Assembly (NCBI GenBank): GCA_963758945.1
Contig: CAVWXY010000012.1
Coordinates: forward strand, 124,001-188,000
Source: VAZQ01 sp963758945
GTDB lineage: Bacteria > Pseudomonadota > Alphaproteobacteria > Rhizobiales > Xanthobacteraceae
Direction of reading: 5' to 3'
Length of the DNA: 64,000 nucleotides
Below are positions 59,720 to 64,000 of this stretch, one piece after another. Position numbers and translations under genes: made by a program. Position 1 is the first letter of the stretch, and every line of letters begins with the position of its first letter. Under the pieces are notes generated by a model. That model was not told the DNA's origin. It did not search any database and saw only the letters and a program-made list of their open reading frames with translations.

Positions 59720-60931
59720 TCAGCTCTTCACCAGCGGGCATCCCCCCTCGGCCAGGGGCCGGAAGGCCTCGTCCGCTGGGATGGTGGCGCGGACCTTGTA
59801 GTAGTCCCAGGGTCCCTTCGATTCCGACGGCTTCTTGACTTCGAACAGATACATCGGGTGGATCTTGCGGCCGTCGGCGCGCACCGTGCCCTTGCCGAAC
59901 AGTTTGTCGTCGGTCGGCATCTCCTTCATCTTGGCCACGACTGCCTTGCCGTCGGCATCGCTCTTGAGCGCCTCGACCGCCTTGAGATAGTGGGTGACCG
60001 CCGAATAGACGCCGGCATGGACCATGGTGGGATGAATGCCCTTGTCCTGGGGCGCGAATTTCTTTGTGAATTCGCGGTTGGCGTCGTTGAGATCCCAATA
60101 CCAGGCTTCGGTCATGATCAGACCCTGGGCGGTCTGCAGCCCGAGCGCGTGCACGTCGGTGATGAAGGCGAGCAAGGCGGCGAGGTTCTGGCCGCCGCTG
60201 GTGATGCCGAACTCCGCCGCCTGCTTGATCGAGTTGATGGTGTCGCTGCCGGCATTGGCGAGCCCGATGATCTTCGCCTTCGAAGCCTGCGCCTGCAGCA
60301 GGAAGGACGAGAAGTCGGTGCCCGGGAAGGGATGGCGCACCTTGCCCACGACCTTGCCGCCGTTCTTCTCGACGACGGCCGCGGTGTCGCGCTCGAGCGC
60401 GTGGCCGAAGGCGTAATCGGCGGTGAGGAAGAACCAGGTGTCGCCACCCGTCTTCACGATCGCCTTGCCGGTGCCGTTGGCGAGCGCCCAGGTGTCGTAG
60501 GTCCAGTGGATCGTGTTCGGCGTGCATTTGGGGCCGGTCAGATCGGAGGCGGCCGCGCCCGACACCAGGAAGACCTTGTTCTTGTCGCGCACGATCTCGT
60601 TCACGGCCAGCGCCACCGACGACGTCGGCACGTCCACGATCACGTCGACCTTGTCCACGTCGATCCAGGTGCGCACGACGTTGGAGCCGACGTCCGGCTT
60701 GTTCTGGTGGTCGGCGCTGACGATCTCCACTTTCATGCCCTTGGCGGCGGCGCCGAAATCCTCGACCGCCATCCGCGCCGCTACCACCGAACCCTGGCCG
60801 CTCAGGTCGGAATAGGTGCCCGACATGTCGTTCATTACGCCGATCTTGATGGTCCCGTCGGTGTACTGCGCCTGCGCCGAGCCGCACCCGCAGGCGACGG
60901 CGAGCGCGGCGAGACTGATCAGTCGTGTCAT
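59720..60931 (-). CDS. Liv-type ABC transporter substrate-binding protein
   Basis: Periplasmic receptor, 403 residues, of the peptide/amide/branched-chain amino acid group (periplasmic-binding-protein type I fold). Signal peptide LISLAALAVACGCGSAQAQ, then GTIKIGVMNDMSGTYSDLSG, GSVVAARMAVEDFGAAAKGM, EIVSADHQNKPDVGSNVVRT, FFLTADYAFGHALERDTAAV and HPFPGTDFSSFLLQAQASKA. The ligand-contacting Ser/Thr after DMSGTYSD is present. The ligand cannot be assigned; the relatives with this long C-terminus (YLFEVKKPSESKGPWDYYKV) often bind aromatic acids or similar compounds, from general knowledge of the family. Confidence 0.94.
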   Translation of the reverse strand: MTRLISLAALAVACGCGSAQAQYTDGTIKIGVMNDMSGTYSDLSGQGSVVAARMAVEDFGAAAKGMKVEIVSADHQNKPDVGSNVVRTWIDVDKVDVIVDVPTSSVALAVNEIVRDKNKVFLVSGAAASDLTGPKCTPNTIHWTYDTWALANGTGKAIVKTGGDTWFFLTADYAFGHALERDTAAVVEKNGGKVVGKVRHPFPGTDFSSFLLQAQASKAKIIGLANAGSDTINSIKQAAEFGITSGGQNLAALLAFITDVHALGLQTAQGLIMTEAWYWDLNDANREFTKKFAPQDKGIHPTMVHAGVYSAVTHYLKAVEALKSDADGKAVVAKMKEMPTDDKLFGKGTVRADGRKIHPMYLFEVKKPSESKGPWDYYKVRATIPADEAFRPLAEGGCPLVKS

Positions 60932-61048
60932 CTGGCGTTCTCCTGTTGATGGTTCTTGCTGGTTTGCTTCCCCGGCACCTCAGTTGACCCGGCAAGCCGC
61001 CGGGCTCGTCGTCGGGCGGTTCGGACGGTGGCAAGTCCCAGCCGCATG

Positions 61049-61765
61049 TCACACACCCAGATAGACGTGAAGCTTGTCGAGATTGGCTTCGAGCTCGGCA
61101 TTGGCGAAACGGTCGATGATGCGACCATGCTCCATCACGTAATAGCGGTCGGCGACCGTCGAGGCGAAGCGAAAATTCTGCTCGACCAGGAGGATGGTGA
61201 AGCCCTGCTGCTTGAGCGTGCCGATGGTCGTGCCGATCTGTTGGATGATCACGGGGGCCAGTCCCTCGGTCGGCTCGTCGAGGAGGAGCAGTCTGGCGCC
61301 GGTGCGCAGGATGCGGCCGATCGCCAGCATCTGCTGCTCGCCGCCGGAAAGCTTCGTCCCCTGGCTTGCCAGCCGTTCCTTGAGATTGGGAAAGAGCTCG
61401 AAGATGCGATCGAGCTCGAGCCCGCCGGGGCGCACCCTGGGCGGCAGCAGGAGGTTTTCCTCGACGCTGAGGCTTGCAAAAATGCCGCGCTCCTCGGGAC
61501 ACAACGCAATGCCGAGCCGCGCAATGCGGTCGCTGGTCAGGCCGACGAGCTCGCTGCCGTCGTAGCGCACCGACCCGCTGCGCTGGCCGACGATTCCCAT
61601 GATCGATTTCAGCGTCGTCGTCTTGCCCGCGCCGTTGCGGCCGAGCAGCGTGACCACCTCGCCGGCGAAGACCTCGAACGTGGCGCCGTGGAGCACATGG
61701 GACTCGCCGTACCAGGCTTGCAGCTCCTCGACCGCGAGCAAAGGTGCCACGCTCGGGTTAAGCAT
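61049..61765 (-). CDS. livF: Liv-type ABC transporter ATPase LivF
   Basis: ATPase subunit, 238 residues. Walker A LLGRNGAGKTTTLKSIMG, Q-loop GIALCPEERGIFASLSVEEN, signature LSGGEQQMLAIGRIL, Walker B LLLLDEPTEGLAPVII and H-loop FTILLVEQNF. PEERGIF is typical of LivF. The ATG at 61765 overlaps the livG end by 8 bases. It is followed, after 117 bases, by the binding-protein gene on the same strand. Confidence 0.96.
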   Translation of the reverse strand: MLNPSVAPLLAVEELQAWYGESHVLHGATFEVFAGEVVTLLGRNGAGKTTTLKSIMGIVGQRSGSVRYDGSELVGLTSDRIARLGIALCPEERGIFASLSVEENLLLPPRVRPGGLELDRIFELFPNLKERLASQGTKLSGGEQQMLAIGRILRTGARLLLLDEPTEGLAPVIIQQIGTTIGTLKQQGFTILLVEQNFRFASTVADRYYVMEHGRIIDRFANAELEANLDKLHVYLGV

Positions 61766-62513
61766 GGCCGACCCCGAGATAGGCCTCGCGCACGAGCGGG
61801 TCGGCGGAGACCGTGTCGTAATCGCCCTCGGCCAGCACGCGCCCGCGCGTGAGCACCGTGATGCGGTCGGAAAGGTTGGCGACCACGCTGAGATTGTGCT
61901 CGACCATCAGCACGGTGCGGTCGGCGGCCACCGACTTGATGAGCGCGCTGATGCGATCGATGTCCTCGTGGCCCATGCCGGCCATCGGTTCATCGAGCAG
62001 CAGCATTTCGGGCTCGAGCGCCAAGGTGGTCGCGATCTCGAGCGCCCGCTTGCGGCCATAGGGCAATTCCACCGCCGTCCAATGCGCAAAGGACGCCAAG
62101 CCGACATCGGCGATGAGCGCCACGGCACGCTCGTTGAAGACGTCGAGCACGCGCTTCGACCTCCAGAAGTCGAACGACGATCCGCGCTTGCGCTGCAGCG
62201 CGACGCGCACGTTCTCGAGCACCGTCAGGTGCGGAAAAACGGCGGAAATCTGGAACGACCGTACCAGCCCCAGACGCGCCACCTCGGCGGGCGGCAGCGG
62301 CGTGATGTCGCGTCCCTTGTAGACGATGCGCCCCCCGCTCGGCCGCATGAACTTCGTCAGCAGGTTGAAGCAGGTGGTCTTGCCGGCGCCGTTGGGCCCG
62401 ATCAGCGCATGAATGGTGCCGCGCGCGACCCGCAGGCTGATGTCGTTGACAGCGACGAAGCCGGCGAATTCCTTGGTCAGGTTCTCGGTTTCGAGGATGA
62501 AATCGCCGCTCAC
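61758..62513 (-). CDS. livG: Liv-type ABC transporter ATPase LivG
   Basis: First gene of the transporter operon, 251 residues from a GTG at 62513. Walker A ALIGPNGAGKTTCFNLLTKF, Q-loop LGLVRSFQISAVFPHLTVLE, Walker B MLLLDEPMAGMGHEDIDRIS and VLMVEHNLSVVANLSDRITV. The signature is LPYGRKRALEIATTLA, typical of LivG (LSYGQQRRLEIA). It is divergent from the response-regulator gene at 62830 and presumably reads from a promoter in the 316-base gap. Confidence 0.96.
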   Translation of the reverse strand: MSGDFILETENLTKEFAGFVAVNDISLRVARGTIHALIGPNGAGKTTCFNLLTKFMRPSGGRIVYKGRDITPLPPAEVARLGLVRSFQISAVFPHLTVLENVRVALQRKRGSSFDFWRSKRVLDVFNERAVALIADVGLASFAHWTAVELPYGRKRALEIATTLALEPEMLLLDEPMAGMGHEDIDRISALIKSVAADRTVLMVEHNLSVVANLSDRITVLTRGRVLAEGDYDTVSADPLVREAYLGVGHA

Positions 62514-62829
62514 GAGGCCGCAGTCCCGGTTGTCGCGGCCAGTGTTAGCACGCCGGGAGCGCGTTCAGCAAAAGTTGCAGGTGAGGGTCTGCCCGGAGCA
62601 CCGCCGACCGCCGGCGGCGGTCGATCCGGATTGATCGCACCGCCGCCTGTGCAACGCCGTTGACAGGCATGGACCGTCGGCGGCCAGTCGCTGCCTCGTT
62701 GTGCCTCGTTCCTGCCGGCGTGCCGCCCTTCCTCCGGCTTCCCCCCATTCCTATAATGCCGAGCTAAACGCCTGCGACCCCGATCCGCAGTAAACCGGCA
62801 CCGGCGGGGATCAACGGGAGGACTGGACC
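62514..62829. other. Divergent promoter region between livG and the response regulator gene
   Basis: A 316-base gap without a gene. It contains TATAAT at 62752-62757 towards the regulator gene, and GGGAGGA just ahead of its start. The livG promoter must lie on the other side; I see no clear element for it. Confidence 0.45.
62729..62757 (+). promoter_or_regulatory. Candidate promoter for the two-component operon
   Basis: A perfect -10 box TATAAT at 62752-62757 in otherwise very GC-rich DNA, 73 bases ahead of the response regulator start. The -35 region at the expected distance (TTCCTC, 62729-62734) is weak, so an activator may be needed. Confidence 0.4.
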
Positions 62830-63501
62830 TTGCGTCTCCTCGTGATCGAGGACGATCCCGACCTCAATCGGCAACTCGCGACCGCGCTCACCGATGCGGG
62901 CTACGTGGTCGATCGGGCCTACGACGGCGAGGAAGGCCACTTTCTCGGCGAGAGCGAGCCCTACGACGCGGTCATCCTCGATATCGGCCTGCCGAAGATG
63001 GACGGCATCTCGGTGCTGGAGGCTTGGCGCCGCGCCGGGCGCGTCATGCCGGTGCTCATGCTCACCGCCCGCGACCGCTGGAGCGACAAGGTGCAGGGCT
63101 TCGATGCCGGCGCGGACGATTACGTCGCCAAGCCCTTCCATCTCGAGGAGGTGCTGGCGCGCATCCGCGCGCTGTTGCGGCGCTCGGCCGGCCACGCCAA
63201 GAGCGAGCTCAATTGCGGCGCGGTGCGCCTCGACACCCGCACCGGCCGCGTCAGCGTCGACGGCAACCCGGTCAAGCTCACCTCGCACGAATACCGTCTG
63301 CTCTCCTATCTCATGCATCATAGCGGCCGCGTGGTCTCGCGCAGCGAGCTGGTGGAGCATCTCTACGATCAGGACTTCGACCGCAACTCCAACACCATCG
63401 AGGTCTTCGTCGGCCGCATCCGCAGGAAGCTCGGTGTCGACGTCATCCAGACCGTGCGCGGCCTCGGCTATCTCCTGACCCCGCCGGGCAATGCGCCTTA
63501 A
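62830..63501 (+). CDS. OmpR/PhoP-family response regulator
   Basis: DNA-binding response regulator, 223 residues. Receiver domain with the acidic pair EDDPDL, phosphoacceptor Asp51 in DAVILDIGLPKMDG, Thr in LMLTARD and Lys in DYVAKPFHLEE; winged-helix domain LTSHEYRLLSYLMHHSGRVV, SRSELVEHLYDQDFDRNSNT, VFVGRIRRKLG and IQTVRGLGYLL. It starts with TTG at 62830, preceded by GGGAGGA at good spacing. PhoP/QseB/PmrA branch by sequence pattern. The sensor kinase gene begins at 63491, overlapping by 11 bases, so the pair is coupled. Confidence 0.95.
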   Translation: MRLLVIEDDPDLNRQLATALTDAGYVVDRAYDGEEGHFLGESEPYDAVILDIGLPKMDGISVLEAWRRAGRVMPVLMLTARDRWSDKVQGFDAGADDYVAKPFHLEEVLARIRALLRRSAGHAKSELNCGAVRLDTRTGRVSVDGNPVKLTSHEYRLLSYLMHHSGRVVSRSELVEHLYDQDFDRNSNTIEVFVGRIRRKLGVDVIQTVRGLGYLLTPPGNAP

Positions 63502-64000
63502 CTCGCTCGCGCTACGGCTCTTCTTCTCGGCGACGACCTGGATCGTGGTGATTCTCGTCGTCACCGGCATAGTGCTCTCGTCGCTCTATCACGCGGCGGT
63601 GGAGCGTGCCTTCGACCGCAGGCTCGGCGTCTATCTGCGCACCCTCGTCGCCGACGTGGCGATGCCGGAGGAGAATGCCGGGAAGTTTCCCCAATCCATG
63701 GGCGAGCCGCTGTTCGATCTGCCGCTGTCCGGCTGGTATTGGCAGGTGACGCGGCTCGACGCGCCCACGCCCGACGTGCGCGCGTCCCGATCGCTGTGGG
63801 ATGCCAAGCTGCCGCATCTCGCCAGTCTCGGCGCCTCGTCCGCGCCGGGCGCCGAGCGCGAAGGCTATGTCGAAGGGCCCGAGGGCCAGCAGCTGCGCAT
63901 CGTCGAGCGCACCATCGATCTCGGGGAGGAGGGGCGCTACCTCGTCGCGGTGGCCGGCGACGCGGCCGAGATCGACGAGGAAACGCACAATTTCGACGGC
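63491..64000 (+). CDS. Sensor histidine kinase, partial (N-terminal sensor part)
   Basis: Start of the cognate sensor kinase, cut by the window end after 170 residues. It begins MRLNSLALRLFFSATTWIVV with a first membrane helix (ATTWIVVILVVTGIVLSSLY), then a periplasmic sensor domain: VERAFDRRLGVYLRTLVADV, PLFDLPLSGWYWQVTRLDAP, DVRASRSLWDAKLPHLASLG and LRIVERTIDLGEEGRYLVAV. The kinase core lies outside the window. The AFDRRL...GWYWQV pattern is typical of PhoQ/QseC-type sensors of Rhizobiales from general knowledge. It overlaps the regulator gene by 11 bases. Confidence 0.88.
   Translation, partial: MRLNSLALRLFFSATTWIVVILVVTGIVLSSLYHAAVERAFDRRLGVYLRTLVADVAMPEENAGKFPQSMGEPLFDLPLSGWYWQVTRLDAPTPDVRASRSLWDAKLPHLASLGASSAPGAEREGYVEGPEGQQLRIVERTIDLGEEGRYLVAVAGDAAEIDEETHNFDG

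Overview
The window reads as chromosome of a GC-rich alphaproteobacterium of the order Hyphomicrobiales (Rhizobiales), most like the Bradyrhizobium/Xanthobacteraceae side. This is inferred from the gene families: a MucR/Ros-type regulator, TIGR03809-like, DUF5330, DUF1491, DUF2336 and DUF1214/DUF1254 proteins, TTT-type (Bug) solute-binding proteins, minCDE and B12-dependent methylmalonyl-CoA mutase. Genes are dense, and many overlap by 4 bases (ATGA or GTGA), which suggests translational coupling. No rRNA, tRNA or CRISPR array was seen.

Layout. 1-1730: a truncated Bug solute-binding protein divergent from a DUF108-type aspartate dehydrogenase. 2031-3924: an ECF sigma factor, its membrane anti-sigma factor, and a secreted protein that looks like a subtilase prodomain with no protease. 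3925-6959: a possible small RNA ending in a strong terminator, a TIGR03809-like protein, an OYE-family reductase and a DMT exporter. 7001-11283 (minus): radical-SAM ArsS, a metallophosphoesterase, two glycosyltransferases typical of arsenosugar loci, and a DUF3750 protein. 11409-19800 (minus): pyroglutamyl peptidase, meaB, a lipoprotein, mutB, a Bug protein, an Asp/Glu-racemase-family enzyme and mutA, that is, propionate/methylmalonyl-CoA metabolism with a transporter-linked enzyme inserted between the mutase subunits. 19932-21773: folK, folP and a DUF4332 protein, followed by a decayed small gene. 22431-25984: a frameshifted HerA-like ATPase, an M20 peptidase and a DUF2171 protein. 26091-27328: an intact IS630-type insertion sequence with terminal inverted repeats and TA target duplication. 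27328-35159: an ABM-domain protein, a haloacid dehalogenase, a GT-C membrane protein, sodB, a Pro/Ala-rich membrane protein, msrB, mucR, sufE and a DUF5330 protein. 35812-38598: a frameshifted peptidoglycan-binding protein, DUF1491, DUF2336 and an Arg-tailed small protein. 38635-47052: a DUF1254/DUF1214 pair, PBP1A, a YcgN-like protein, two adjacent DHA2-type MFS exporters, a possible zinc-ribbon protein and a DUF985 cupin. 47056-51071: two tandem secreted trypsin-like proteases, a coiled-coil protein and minE-minD-minC. 51281-62513 (minus): a molybdenum hydroxylase (2Fe-2S/Mo fusion plus FAD subunit), a membrane-anchored double-ABM protein, an unknown secreted protein and a complete Liv-type ABC transporter, which together look like uptake and oxidation of a small organic substrate. 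62830-64000: an OmpR-type response regulator and the start of its sensor kinase.

The two most interesting assemblies are the sigma/anti-sigma/orphan-prodomain module and the Liv transporter / molybdenum hydroxylase / ABM-membrane-protein locus. Two chromosomal genes (HerA-like and peptidoglycan-binding) and the transposase each lack one base, at or next to a short homopolymer. This could be real mutation, programmed slippage (transposase) or a sequencing artefact, and it limits certainty about the breaks.
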